Positions 1 to 8,108 of a DNA stretch of 64,000 nucleotides are shown here, in pieces; position 1 is the first letter of the stretch; every line of letters begins with the position of its first letter. The position numbers and the translations under genes were made by a program. Below the pieces are notes generated by a model. That model was given only the letters and a program-made list of their open reading frames with translations, was not told where the DNA came from and made no database searches. This DNA comes from Pseudomonas sp. MYb60 (GTDB lineage Bacteria > Pseudomonadota > Gammaproteobacteria > Pseudomonadales > Pseudomonadaceae): NCBI RefSeq assembly GCF_002979555.1, contig NZ_PCOZ01000009.1, positions 62,001 to 126,000 of the forward strand, written 5' to 3'.

Positions 1-991
1 GCATCCGTAACTCCTTGCCTATCTCGGCCACGCGAGCGCTGGTGAAGTCATCGTTGGTGCGCTGTTGCAATGCTCTGCGCTCGGCCTCCAGCACGTCGGT
101 TCCCATGAAGTACAACGGGATCTGCTGATTCGTCACCTCGGTACGCATGATCTGGCCAGCGCTGCGCGATGCGACGGCTCCCATGGCAGACGGCGTGGTC
201 GGAGTCTTGATGCCGATGGCCCGCGCAATCGAGATGGCCTCGTCCAACTCCGCCAACCGGTTGGTGCGTGCAATCTTCATCTGCAAGCGCAAGGCGGTGA
301 GTTCGTCGTGCAATTGCGCCCGGCTGACTTTGTCGCGCTCCAGCAACAGGGCAATCTTCGAGGCTTTGGCGGCTTCATAGTTGGCGCGTGCCGCTTCGAT
401 CTTGCCCTGCAGTTCGTTGAGACGATTATTGACGATGACCTTGAGGTCGGCGCCCACCTGTTCGCGCTGAAGGTTGATGGCGTAATCGATGAAACCGTTG
501 AGAATCGCCACCCCGTCGATGCCCTGGGGGTAGTTCATTTCCAGGCGTACAAACTGACCCAGTGGGTCGGGCTTTTTTGGGTCAGGCAACATCAGGCTGA
601 AGGCGTTGCGGTTGAATTCTTCGAAACCCTGCTCCAGATTTTGCCCTGGACGCTGGAAAGGCTCGAACAGGGCTGGGTTGGCCTTGAAGAAGTTCAGACG
701 GGCCTCGTAGGAGTCCAGTTGCGCGCCGACCTTGGCCAGCGCATCCTCAGGCGGTAGCGTATAAACCTCGGAGCGGTTGAGTGCATCGAGTTCATTGATG
801 GCGGCGGGCAGCAGCACACTGCTCACTTGGTACACTGCCGGTGTCAGTACCGTATAGCCGACGCCCAGCAAGCCAGCGAGCGCGGTACACGCGAGTACCC
901 GTTTCTTTCGCTGCCAGATGGCGTGAAACAGTTCGAACAGGTCGATTTCGTCCGATGGTAAATGTCGATGCAGCTGGGGAGTGTTGTTCAA
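1..991 (-). CDS. Wzz-type chain-length determinant protein (partial)
   Basis: Inner-membrane polysaccharide co-polymerase that sets O-antigen chain length. Reading the minus strand from a TTG at 991 gives a continuous frame, beginning MNNTPQLHRHLPSDEIDLFE, that stays open to the window edge (about 330 codons). A hydrophobic segment lies at about residues 33-54, followed by a mixed periplasmic region with long helical stretches (LQREQVGADLKVIV and following), as expected for Wzz/FepE/Etk. The second, C-terminal membrane segment is beyond the window. The start is TTG; an ATG seven bases upstream (998) is in another frame and gives only a 68-residue spurious ORF. Host gene. Confidence 0.85.
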   Translation of the reverse strand, partial: MNNTPQLHRHLPSDEIDLFELFHAIWQRKKRVLACTALAGLLGVGYTVLTPAVYQVSSVLLPAAINELDALNRSEVYTLPPEDALAKVGAQLDSYEARLNFFKANPALFEPFQRPGQNLEQGFEEFNRNAFSLMLPDPKKPDPLGQFVRLEMNYPQGIDGVAILNGFIDYAINLQREQVGADLKVIVNNRLNELQGKIEAARANYEAAKASKIALLLERDKVSRAQLHDELTALRLQMKIARTNRLAELDEAISIARAIGIKTPTTPSAMGAVASRSAGQIMRTEVTNQQIPLYFMGTDVLEAERRALQQRTNDDFTSARVAEIGKELRM

Positions 992-1373
992 ATTTCATAC
1001 ACCCTGAGAGTCGAAATCCAGCGCCCTAAATCACAAGCCTGAATAACAACTGAATAAACAGGGGGCAACGTCCGGGCCCGCGATACGCGCGCCCTCTGCC
1101 GTTACGAAATGCACCTTTTTTGAGTGAAGCCCTGAACCTCAATGGCCTGGGGCTGAGGTGGCATTACTGACAGGTGCTGTGAGCATAGACGTTCCGTTGC
1201 AAGACGTTGCCCTGCGCCAGGCTATCTAACGATAAATGCCTGTATTGAAAGGAGATTCGCGTTAAAAATCTAAAAAATAAGACCCTTCCTACGCTTGGCT
1301 ACGCGACAGGCGTGGAACAAGTGCCTTTGTCCATCACGGACGGTAAGTAACCCTTCAACAAAAAGGATTTTAT
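992..1373. other. Divergent intergenic region
   Basis: About 380 bases between the Wzz gene (reading left) and the small TIGR03067-like gene (reading right). No ORF with a credible ribosome site was found. It must hold the two divergent promoters; none was clear enough to place. Confidence 0.5.
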
Positions 1374-1760
1374 ATGTCATCTATTTCAGATCCCGACCTG
1401 CATGCCCTTCAAGGCCACTGGGAACAAATCTCGCTTGAGGACAGTGGCGTCCTCAATCCGATTGATGCTCACAGCGCACCCGGTGCAATCACCACGATTT
1501 CCGGTGACCAGTTCGAGGTTAAAACCGTGAGCGGCGAGGTGTTGCTGGCAGGCCGTTTTGTCCTGGACAGCAGCACCGCCCCCAAGAGCATCACCTGGGT
1601 CGATGCCATGGGAGAGGACGCCGGCAAGCACTTGCCCGCCAGCTATCGGCTTGATGGCGATGCGTTTGTGTTCATCGCCGCGGATGAACGTATGCCCAGG
1701 CCCCTCCACTTCAAGACGGGCCCAGGTCAAACCATGCGCACTTTCGTCCGACGAGGCTGA
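1374..1760 (+). CDS. TIGR03067-like conserved small protein
   Basis: 128-residue soluble protein, no signal peptide. It opens with DLHALQGHWEQISLEDSGV and has a middle part TISGDQFEVKTVSGEVLLAGRF, the pattern of the TIGR03067 family (small lipocalin-like beta-rich domain: N-terminal LxGxW, then alternating strands). The function of the family is not known. An AAGGA element precedes the ATG by about eight bases. Followed at once by a terminator, so probably monocistronic. Family assignment is from sequence pattern only. Confidence 0.75.
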   Translation: MSSISDPDLHALQGHWEQISLEDSGVLNPIDAHSAPGAITTISGDQFEVKTVSGEVLLAGRFVLDSSTAPKSITWVDAMGEDAGKHLPASYRLDGDAFVFIAADERMPRPLHFKTGPGQTMRTFVRRG

Positions 1761-1852
1761 TCTGCCTGTCATCCGAATCGGCGACACCATTTTCACAAAG
1801 CCTTCACTTTCAGGTCTATAGGGTGAAGCCTACCTACTCCAGTGAATCCCTT

Positions 1853-1881
1853 AGCCCGCCTCTCCTCGCGGGCTTTTTTTT
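1853..1881 (+). terminator. Rho-independent terminator
   Basis: Stem AGCCCGC / GCGGGCT with an eight-base loop, followed by a run of T. It ends the transcript of the small gene upstream and insulates the MFS gene. Confidence 0.85.
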
Positions 1882-1982
1882 GCCCGCCGCCCGGAGGTCC
1901 TGGCGAAACTTAACCGCGTGCCTGCAGGTCACTTACGCAATGGGTGTTCAGCCGTTGAACGCTTGCCTTCGAAGACCGCACC

Positions 1983-3239
1983 GTGGCCAGACACTCCGAC
2001 CTGCGCAATACCCTTTCCCTGGACAGTCTGAACTTCTTTCTGGCGGACGTACGCGACGGGCTTGGACCGTATCTCGCGATTTATCTGCTTGCCGTGCACC
2101 AGTGGGACCCCGCCAGTATCGGCGTGGTCATGACCCTTGCCGGCATTGCCGCGTTGGTGACCCAAGGCCCGGCCGGTGCGCTGATTGATCGCACCCGCAG
2201 CAAGCGCGCAGTGGTCGCAATCGCGGCGCTGCTGGTGACGGCCAGTTGCGTGCTGCTGCCGTGGGTCAGCTCCTTCAGCCTGGTGGCCTTGACTCAGGCG
2301 GCCAGTGCCGTTGCGGCATCGGTGTTTGCCCCGGCGATTTCTGCCATCTCCCTGGGCATCACCGGCCCGCGTGCGTTCACCCGCCGTACCGGGCGCAATG
2401 AAACCTTCAACCACGCCGGCAATGCGACCGCAGCATTGCTGGCAGGCGGCCTCGCGTATCTGTTCGGACCCGTGGTGGTGTTCTACCTGATGGCCTTCAT
2501 GGCCGTGGCCAGTGTGGTCGCGGTCAGCTGCGTCTCGGCCGACGCCATTGACCATGACGTCGCCCGCGGCTTCGACCCTGCCCACGCCACCGAGCACGAG
2601 CAACCGTCCGGCTTGCGCGTGCTGCTGGCCAATCGCCCCCTGCTGCTGTTCGCCATCTGCTGCGCGCTGTTCCACCTGGCCAACGCCGCGATGCTGCCAC
2701 TGGTGAGCCAGAAGCTCTCGCAGATCAACCTGCACTTGGCCACGCCGCTGACCTCGGCATGCATCGTCGCGGCGCAATTGGTGATGGTGCCGATGGCTTG
2801 GCTGGTGGGTATCAAGGCTGACATCTGGGGGCGTAAGCCGCTGTTGTTGCTGGGTTTCACGATCCTGCCGCTACGGGGCGTGCTGTACACGCTGTCCAGC
2901 GACCCCTACTGGCTGGTCGCCGTACAAATGCTCGACGGCATCGGCGCCGGGGTCTTCGGCGCACTGTTCCCGGTAATCGTCAAGGACCTGACCCAAGGCA
3001 CCGGGCGCTTCAACGTCAGCCTGGGCGCGCTGTCCACCGTGTTTGGCCTGGGGGCGGCGCTGAGCAGCAGCCTGGCGGGTTTCGTGGTGCAACAGGCGGG
3101 CTACAACGCTGCGTTCCTGACATTGGCGGGTGTTGCGACCGCGGCATTGGTGTTGTTGTGGCTGGCGATGCCGGAGACATTGATGAAAGAGGCTCCGGAG
3201 CACCGTACCGCGGTTGCCGAAACGACCGCCCCCACCTGA
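1983..3239 (+). CDS. MFS transporter
   Basis: 418-residue inner-membrane transporter with about twelve hydrophobic segments. The loop between segments 2 and 3 reads GALIDRTRSKR, the typical MFS motif A (GxLaDrxGrkr), and a related ADIWGRKP lies in the second half after the central loop (about residues 190-215). Start is GTG at 1983. The substrate cannot be told from sequence; the sequence has the look of the set of Pseudomonas MFS proteins close to fosmidomycin or multidrug exporters, but that is a guess. Host gene, no obvious operon partner. Confidence 0.85.
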   Translation: MARHSDLRNTLSLDSLNFFLADVRDGLGPYLAIYLLAVHQWDPASIGVVMTLAGIAALVTQGPAGALIDRTRSKRAVVAIAALLVTASCVLLPWVSSFSLVALTQAASAVAASVFAPAISAISLGITGPRAFTRRTGRNETFNHAGNATAALLAGGLAYLFGPVVVFYLMAFMAVASVVAVSCVSADAIDHDVARGFDPAHATEHEQPSGLRVLLANRPLLLFAICCALFHLANAAMLPLVSQKLSQINLHLATPLTSACIVAAQLVMVPMAWLVGIKADIWGRKPLLLLGFTILPLRGVLYTLSSDPYWLVAVQMLDGIGAGVFGALFPVIVKDLTQGTGRFNVSLGALSTVFGLGAALSSSLAGFVVQQAGYNAAFLTLAGVATAALVLLWLAMPETLMKEAPEHRTAVAETTAPT

Positions 3240-3248
3240 ACAACACGC

Positions 3249-3467
3249 TCAAGCACTCTTGCGCATCCCCCCGAGAATCGGATGCGTGGCCTTGCACAGG
3301 AGGTATGACCGCCACTGCTTGAACGCTTGCTGCTGCCTGGCAAATGCGGCCTGCCACGCCTCTCCGCCGACCAGTTCGATGGGAATGGACATCATCAATT
3401 CAGTCGCAACATCGAGCTCGTCGACGAGCTCGCGGCCATTGGGCATTTCAAGAATTAGGGATCGCAT
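3249..3467 (-). CDS. Small conserved-looking protein
   Basis: 72 residues, MRSLILEMPNGRELVDELDV at the N-terminus, then an amphipathic stretch ending in HPILGGMRKSA. A TAGG element sits just upstream of the ATG. It is convergent with the MFS gene and the two stops are only nine bases apart. No recognised domain. Codon pattern and fit to the space suggest a real host gene. Confidence 0.55.
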   Translation of the reverse strand: MRSLILEMPNGRELVDELDVATELMMSIPIELVGGEAWQAAFARQQQAFKQWRSYLLCKATHPILGGMRKSA

Positions 3468-4442
3468 ATCAGCCTACTTATTGTGGTGACTCATCGACCC
3501 GTGCGGTTCTCGAATAGTGCTTTGACTCCGACGAACGGTATCAAACGCGATACATCAACGACGTCCCCCTCATTACCGGGATCTTCCGGTTTCCCAAGGG
3601 GGCGAACGTTTCGACACCGAGGTTGCCTCTTCTGAAGGGGGCACTTGAACGCACCTGCGCCCGGGCAAGCCCTGATCACAGGGGTCTATTGAAAAGGGGG
3701 GCTTTCCAAACCATCGACGCCTGCCATACAACTGTCGCCTCACATATGCGACAATGCGCGCCAAATTCCAACAGACATCCCCCATTTTCTGCTCAGCGAC
3801 CGGGTTTCGCGCCTCGATGTCGCTGTTGATGCATGCCTGAAGGCTCCTGCCGCCATGCTCGCAACCCATTGATAGGTAAAGTAATTGATCTCCACAGCTA
3901 ACATCACCATGCGGTCTGAAACGCATACTGGTGATTAGCGGTGATCAGCGTTTATTGGGCGAAGTCGTCGTGAGTCATCACTCGTAAAGCACCGAAATGC
4001 ACCCGTTGGTCCCAGAAGTGGTCCCAACGGGGGGATTTTGGGCCATGCCGGAGATGCATAACCCCTCCCTCGGCGTCCTGCCGACGAATACAAGCCACCA
4101 ATAACCCCAACTCGTGAGATAAGTCCGTATGGCCGCTTCCGACCAGAAGCGCTCGAACACATTTAAGAAATCCAGGGGTTCAGGTTCTACCCTGCGTTTT
4201 GGACGCAAATGCTTGGGGTCAATTACTACAATTGAATCACTGCGAGATTAAAGGGGCATCTACTAGCAAAATTGATTTCACCCAACTTTAGGGGGGAAGT
4301 CAGAGGTGGAGGCGGTTAAATTGCAATTTATCACTCCTTTAAACAGCCACGTTCTAGGCGAGAATGGCCCCAGAGCGAAAATGGCGTTAGCATTCCGCCT
4401 CACTTGGCTTAAACAGCCTGTTTTTCAGATCAGGGTCGCATC
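3468..4442. other. Degenerate intergenic region with integrase fossil
   Basis: About 975 bases without a convincing intact gene. ORFs here are short, overlap each other on both strands and lack ribosome sites. It contains the integrase remnant at 3712-3759 and an imperfect palindrome at about 3999-4023 (GTTGGTCCCA...TGGTCCCAAC). The 9-mer TTGGTCCCA also occurs in the last bases of the integrase at the other end of the window (63985 onward), so this is one candidate for the prophage left junction. This is suggestive only. Confidence 0.4.
3712..3759 (+). pseudogene. Remnant of tyrosine integrase active-site region
   Basis: 48 bases that match positions 63811-63858 of the intact integrase with about nine differences, including an exact 15-mer GCCATACAACTGTCG and an exact 11-mer TATGCGACAAT. 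In frame it reads LPYNCRLTYATM against PPYNCRHTYATI in the intact enzyme, so the catalytic His-x-x-Arg context is altered (His to Leu). Flanking sequence does not continue the integrase in either direction. Most likely a fossil of an earlier element at this site. Confidence 0.6.
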
Positions 4443-5882
4443 GTGGAAAAGCTAAAACGCCTCCAAAGTGGAATTGAAGGGCTCGACGCTCTGCTCAAGG
4501 GAGGGCTGGTCGCGGGCGCCTCATACATAATTCAGGGGCGGCCAGGGTCTGGCAAGACGATCCTAGCCAACCAACTTGGGTTCCATCATGCGAACAATGG
4601 AGGTCGGGTTCTAGTCGCCACACTGCTGGCCGAGTCACACGACCGTCTTTTTCAGTTTCTTTCCACTCTGAGCTTTTTCGACTCATCCAAAGTAGGCGCT
4701 GAAATTCAGTTTGTCAGCGCGTTCGACACTCTGGAAAACGAAGGATTGGACGAGGTGGTGAAACTGCTTCGGCGAGAGATAAGCCGTCAGAAAGCCACAG
4801 TGATGGTGGTAGACGGCTTGCTCAATGCTCGCTCAAAAGCCGACTCGCACATTGACACTAAGAAATTCATTTCTGAGCTGCAAGGGCACGCTGCTTTCGC
4901 TGGTTGCACAGTGCTTTTTCTCACCAGCTCCCGTCTCGACGACGGCAGCCCTGAGCACACCATGGTTGATGGCGTTATTGAAATGGGCGAAGAGTTATTT
5001 GGTACTCGCTCGGTACGTCGTATTCAACTGCGTAAAACTCGCGGCAGTGGAGCGATGACTGGGCTTCACGAGTGCGAGATCACCGATAACGGATTGGTGG
5101 TTTACCCTCGACTCGAAAGCCTTTACAGCCACCCGTCCGCCCCAGATAGCGCCGACATGACGCGCATTCCGAGTGGCATTGGCTCACTGGACGGCATGTT
5201 GGGTGGGGGCCTATACAGTTCCAGTGTATCTCTGGTCATGGGCCCCTCCGGCATAGGTAAAACGACTCTCGGTCTCAAGTTTCTTGCCGAGTCGACGGTG
5301 GATGCTCCAGGACTGCATTTTGGCTTTTACGAGAGTCCACAACGGTTGCGACTCAAAGGCCAATCATTGGGCATCGATATCAAAGGTATGGAGGACAGCA
5401 GCGCCCTGAGCATTGCATGGCAGCCGACTACCGAAGGCTTGCTGGATGGGTTAGGCGCACGACTGCTGAGTATCGTTGAAGAAAAGGGCATCAAGCGACT
5501 GTTCATCGATAGCCTTAGCGGTATGACCCGAGTCTCGACAAATCCCGCACGGATTACTGACTTCTTTAGTGCACTGATGAACGAGCTGCGAGCCAGGGGC
5601 GTAACTGTCTTTGCCTCCTGGGAAATGCGCGATCTGTTTGGCTCCGAGGTCAGCGCTCCGAACTCTGATCTGTCTAGCATCGTGGACAACCTAATGCTGA
5701 TGCGGTTTTCTGAGAATCACTCTGAACTAAGCCGGACGCTATCCATTCTTAAAGTAAGAGACAGCTCTTACGATCCCTCACGATTTGAGGTCGTCATCCG
5801 CGATCATGATGTTTTCCTGAAAAAGGCTTCAAGACATGAACCATCAGTCCCCACTGAGACATTGCCCGGTTCAAGATCCTAA
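4443..5882 (+). CDS. KaiC-like double-domain RecA-family ATPase
   Basis: 479-residue protein with two KaiC/RecA-type domains in tandem. Domain 1 has Walker A GRPGSGKT at about residues 32-39 and Walker B VMVVDG at 120-125; domain 2 has Walker A GPSGIGKT at 267-274 and Walker B RLFIDS at 352-357. This is the KaiC layout, but no KaiA or KaiB gene is near; instead a receiver protein follows after 23 bases. In non-cyanobacteria such proteins are signalling ATPases of mostly unknown output. Start is GTG at 4443. It is uncertain whether this belongs to the host flank or to the prophage left end. Confidence 0.85.
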   Translation: MEKLKRLQSGIEGLDALLKGGLVAGASYIIQGRPGSGKTILANQLGFHHANNGGRVLVATLLAESHDRLFQFLSTLSFFDSSKVGAEIQFVSAFDTLENEGLDEVVKLLRREISRQKATVMVVDGLLNARSKADSHIDTKKFISELQGHAAFAGCTVLFLTSSRLDDGSPEHTMVDGVIEMGEELFGTRSVRRIQLRKTRGSGAMTGLHECEITDNGLVVYPRLESLYSHPSAPDSADMTRIPSGIGSLDGMLGGGLYSSSVSLVMGPSGIGKTTLGLKFLAESTVDAPGLHFGFYESPQRLRLKGQSLGIDIKGMEDSSALSIAWQPTTEGLLDGLGARLLSIVEEKGIKRLFIDSLSGMTRVSTNPARITDFFSALMNELRARGVTVFASWEMRDLFGSEVSAPNSDLSSIVDNLMLMRFSENHSELSRTLSILKVRDSSYDPSRFEVVIRDHDVFLKKASRHEPSVPTETLPGSRS

Positions 5883-5905
5883 GCCTTTGTGCGGATTGAA
5901 TTAAC

Positions 5906-6268
5906 ATGACCACCATCCTAGTCGTCGACGACGAGTATTTGATCGCTGACATCCTCGGCTTCGCGCTGGAGGATGAGGGGTTCATGGTGGTAACCGCCAG
6001 CAATGGTCGAAAGGGGCTCGAGGTGCTCGAAAGGGAAAGGCCTTCCTTAATCATTACTGACTTTATGATGCCGGTCATGGACGGCCTTGAATTCGCGACG
6101 GCTGTACGAGCACTTCCTTCCGCTAACGATTTGCCGATCATCTTGATGAGCGGTGCCCAGGCGCACATCGGTATGCAGAGATCGGATCTGTTTGATGCCG
6201 TGTTGGCAAAGCCATTTAATATCGATTTAATCATCGCCGAGGTTAGAAATCTCTTAGGTTCGGAGTAG
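5906..6268 (+). CDS. Stand-alone response regulator receiver protein
   Basis: 120 residues, a single receiver domain with no output domain. Acidic pair D8-D9 in VVDDE, phosphoacceptor D52 in ITDFMMP, Ser82 in LMSG and Lys102 in AKPF are all present, so it should be phosphorylated normally. Only 23 bases separate it from the KaiC-like ATPase, so the two are probably one operon and work together. No histidine kinase is encoded in the window. Confidence 0.88.
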   Translation: MTTILVVDDEYLIADILGFALEDEGFMVVTASNGRKGLEVLERERPSLIITDFMMPVMDGLEFATAVRALPSANDLPIILMSGAQAHIGMQRSDLFDAVLAKPFNIDLIIAEVRNLLGSE

Positions 6269-6317
6269 CTTGTAGCAGCTCGAGGCAATGTGAGTAGCCG
6301 TGGGTTTCGTACACGTT

Positions 6318-6356
6318 CTTGATGTCCGCTTTCGGCCGAAAGCAGACACTCATGAC
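6318..6356. repeat. Dispersed Pseudomonas palindromic repeat, copy 1
   Basis: Palindrome GTCCGCTTTCGGCCGAAAGC followed by AGACACTCATGACC. Related sequences built on GCTTTYGGCC occur at 16446-16498 and 18627-18686 in this window. Repeats of this type are scattered in intergenic DNA of fluorescent pseudomonads. This copy lies between the receiver gene and the next small gene. Confidence 0.6.
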
Positions 6357-6415
6357 CTTGGAATGGGCTCCCAATCGCCAACTGCTAGGCTGTTCACTAC
6401 ACCAGAGGAATGCCG

Positions 6416-6625
6416 ATGCCCAACTCAGACCTGATCCCTACGCTGCTCTCCAAGCTCTACGACAACCAACTCGCACTCGAAGCTTCCATCATGGAATTAT
6501 CGAACTGGGTTGAACAACGTGGTTCTTCCGACGTGGCTGAAAATATTCGAGGTGCCTTGCACACCATTGATGAGAACGAAGAATTTATCAAGCTGACGCT
6601 AGCGGTCCTCATGGCGCCGGAATAA
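6416..6625 (+). CDS. Small hypothetical protein downstream of the KaiC/receiver pair
   Basis: 69 residues from the ATG at 6416 (MPNSDLIPTLLSKLYDN), mostly helical and acidic, no membrane segment. A GAGGA element sits eight bases before this ATG and would be too close for the ATG at 6410. It may belong to the KaiC/receiver signalling unit, but a repeat lies between, so it may also have its own promoter. Function unknown. Confidence 0.6.
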   Translation: MPNSDLIPTLLSKLYDNQLALEASIMELSNWVEQRGSSDVAENIRGALHTIDENEEFIKLTLAVLMAPE

Positions 6626-6860
6626 TCGCTATTTGTAGGCAATCGATTACAGCAGATCCAGCGTCGTGATGTAGCTCTGGCTTCTTATTCGGATAGAAAC
6701 GCGCAACTTCTTGCAAGAACTGTCTTGCTCGCAACGTTTCTTAGGCGCTGGCATCATTAGGTGTCAACGGTCTTACTGATCAGGTTTTGGGTATCTACCT
6801 GTTGACGGAGCCTTGAGCTATGTCCGAAACCATGGGCCGAAACTTACAAAGCAGGTACCT

Positions 6861-6947
6861 TTAACTGAAAAACCACATCACAAAGATCACGGCAGTGACC
6901 CAGCTGAGGGTGAGCAGAAATGAAAGACCTGCAAGCCGCTTATCCAT
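6861..6947 (-). CDS. Very small single-pass membrane protein
   Basis: 28 codons: MDKRLAGLSFLLTLSW at the start, then a hydrophobic stretch ending WFFS. Charged N-terminus followed by one membrane helix. A GGGGT element precedes the ATG by about five bases. No known family. It lies just beyond the lysis genes, near the presumed prophage end; the sequence from 6626 to 6860 shows nothing else. Confidence 0.4.
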   Translation of the reverse strand: MDKRLAGLSFLLTLSWVTAVIFVMWFFS

Positions 6948-7067
6948 GTTACCCCATTCAGAGATTCACCAATCGCAATACGAACTCCAGAGGCAAGAGT
7001 AGTTCACTAGGACCAGCTCGCGATTTCCAAGGTCAACGCTAGGCCTGACCGAATTGCAATATCTGCA

Positions 7068-7544
7068 TCAATTGCCCAACGACTGGTAGCTTCGCTCGCA
7101 TGCTAGTCCAGCTATTCGGGCTCGGTCATACGCAGCTGCCAGTTCTCCCGCTCTTTTGTCAGCCCGCTGGAACAGTTCGGATAGCACCATTGCGGCGCGG
7201 GTGGCTGACGCGCCTCGCTGGGCAGCTCCGGGATCGACGCAGGCAGTGGCGGCAAGCTTGCCGGCTTCGACGTGCAACCGCTCGCCAGCAACGTCAGCGG
7301 CACCAGCATCCACAGCTGCAGCCTTGTTCTGTTCTCGCGCATCACTTGCTTCCTTGTTCACGGCCGCTTGGCGGCGCTGTTCTTCTTGGCGAGCCACGTC
7401 GCCGGCATTCTTTAGGGCAATCGCCTGGTCCAGCTCGATCTGGAGCAGTTGCTTTCCGTAGCGCCAATCCTGCACGCACCAGGTGCCGCCCGCCGAAAGC
7501 GCCATGGCCAGCAGGAACGCAGCGAGGATCTGCCCGGACGTCAA
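7068..7544 (-). CDS. Rz: Rz-like i-spanin
   Basis: 158 residues from a TTG at 7544 that overlaps the endolysin stop (TCTTGA). One N-terminal membrane anchor (about residues 5-22, ILAAFLLAMALSAGG), then a long charged periplasmic coil rich in Ala, Glu, Gln and Arg. It works with the outer-membrane lipoprotein Rz1, encoded inside it in another frame, to fuse the inner and outer membranes at lysis. No ATG fits the frame, so the TTG start is set by the GGGGTGA element and the overlap. Confidence 0.8.
   Translation of the reverse strand: MTSGQILAAFLLAMALSAGGTWCVQDWRYGKQLLQIELDQAIALKNAGDVARQEEQRRQAAVNKEASDAREQNKAAAVDAGAADVAGERLHVEAGKLAATACVDPGAAQRGASATRAAMVLSELFQRADKRAGELAAAYDRARIAGLACERSYQSLGN
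7112..7342 (-). CDS. Rz1: Rz1-like o-spanin lipoprotein, nested in Rz
   Basis: 76 residues, fully inside the Rz gene in a different frame. Positively charged start MRENRTRLQ, hydrophobic stretch and lipobox LLASGC, then a Pro-rich segment (PASLPPLPASIPELPS), the classic features of Rz1. Start at the ATG at 7342 with GGAAG seven bases upstream. The protein would be lipidated on the Cys and sorted to the outer membrane. Confidence 0.8.
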   Translation of the reverse strand: MRENRTRLQLWMLVPLTLLASGCTSKPASLPPLPASIPELPSEARQPPAPQWCYPNCSSGLTKERENWQLRMTEPE

Positions 7545-8050
7545 GACATCACCCCGCCCGCCAGCCGATACTGTCTGAGCAGATCTTCTAGACGGTGTTC
7601 GCGTTGTCCATATCCAGCACCTGGCAGGCTCGCCCAGATGTTCCTGCACTTCGAGATAGCAGTCTCGATCCGGCCGGCGACTACGTCTGGCAGTGCCCGG
7701 CATTCGCGAATGTGCTGGATAGCCAGCAGGTCCTGACTGATCGGGCTGAAGTCCGGTAGTTTGAGAAAGGCCTTGTAGTAAGGCCAATCCTTCAGCATTT
7801 GCTGATACCGGCCAGATGCATTCGACTTCAGGCCTTTACTGTTGATGATCTTCGACGGGCGTCCTTGGGCGAACGGGTGGTCGGTGAAGCCCTTGAACAC
7901 CTCAGGCTTGCGGTCGATTCCGGTGACGATAACGTCGTAGCCATCCAGGGCCGTGGCCGGTGACGTGCTGGTTCCCTCAGCCCAAGCGAGCATATCGAGG
8001 AAGGCCAATACATTGCGCCCACCGGCGAGCGATTCAGAAAGTCGAGACAT
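7541..8050 (-). CDS. Endolysin, lambda R-like lytic transglycosylase
   Basis: 169 residues without signal peptide. N-terminal motif MLAWAEGTSTSPATALDGYDV has the catalytic Glu (about residue 25) in the same setting as lambda R (EGT), and the fold continues with GRYQQMLKDW, QDLLAIQHI and a C-terminal helix. It cleaves peptidoglycan glycan strands. Since it has no signal it needs a holin, but none is adjacent; the only holin-like genes are 30 kb upstream in the same operon. Overlaps the Rz start. Confidence 0.88.
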   Translation of the reverse strand: MSRLSESLAGGRNVLAFLDMLAWAEGTSTSPATALDGYDVIVTGIDRKPEVFKGFTDHPFAQGRPSKIINSKGLKSNASGRYQQMLKDWPYYKAFLKLPDFSPISQDLLAIQHIRECRALPDVVAGRIETAISKCRNIWASLPGAGYGQREHRLEDLLRQYRLAGGVMS

Positions 8051-8065
8051 CACTTTTCTCCAGAC

Positions 8066-8090
8066 AAAAAAATACCCGCTCAGGGCGGGT
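8066..8090 (-). terminator. Terminator-like hairpin before the lysis genes
   Basis: On the minus strand, ACCCGC / GCGGGT stem followed by A and seven T. It lies between the tail-fibre genes and the endolysin, so late transcription must read through it or the lysis genes have separate control. Confidence 0.7.
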
Positions 8091-8108
8091 TGCGGTGTAA
8101 AGCGACTT

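Noticed and set aside
65..757. 230-codon plus-strand open frame at the window start
   Set aside because: Shadow of the Wzz-type gene, whose minus-strand frame gives a coherent membrane and periplasmic protein.
3573..3926. 117-codon minus-strand ORF over the integrase fossil
   Set aside because: It is antisense to the integrase remnant and its sequence looks random; no start site.
3999..4023. Palindrome with TTGGTCCCA as definite attL
   Set aside because: Only a nine-base word is shared with the end of the integrase gene and attR is outside the window, so it is kept as a hypothesis only.
3978..4208. 76-codon minus-strand ORF in the degenerate left region
   Set aside because: No ribosome site and no recognised pattern; overlaps another short frame; could be a fragment of an old phage gene but cannot be supported.
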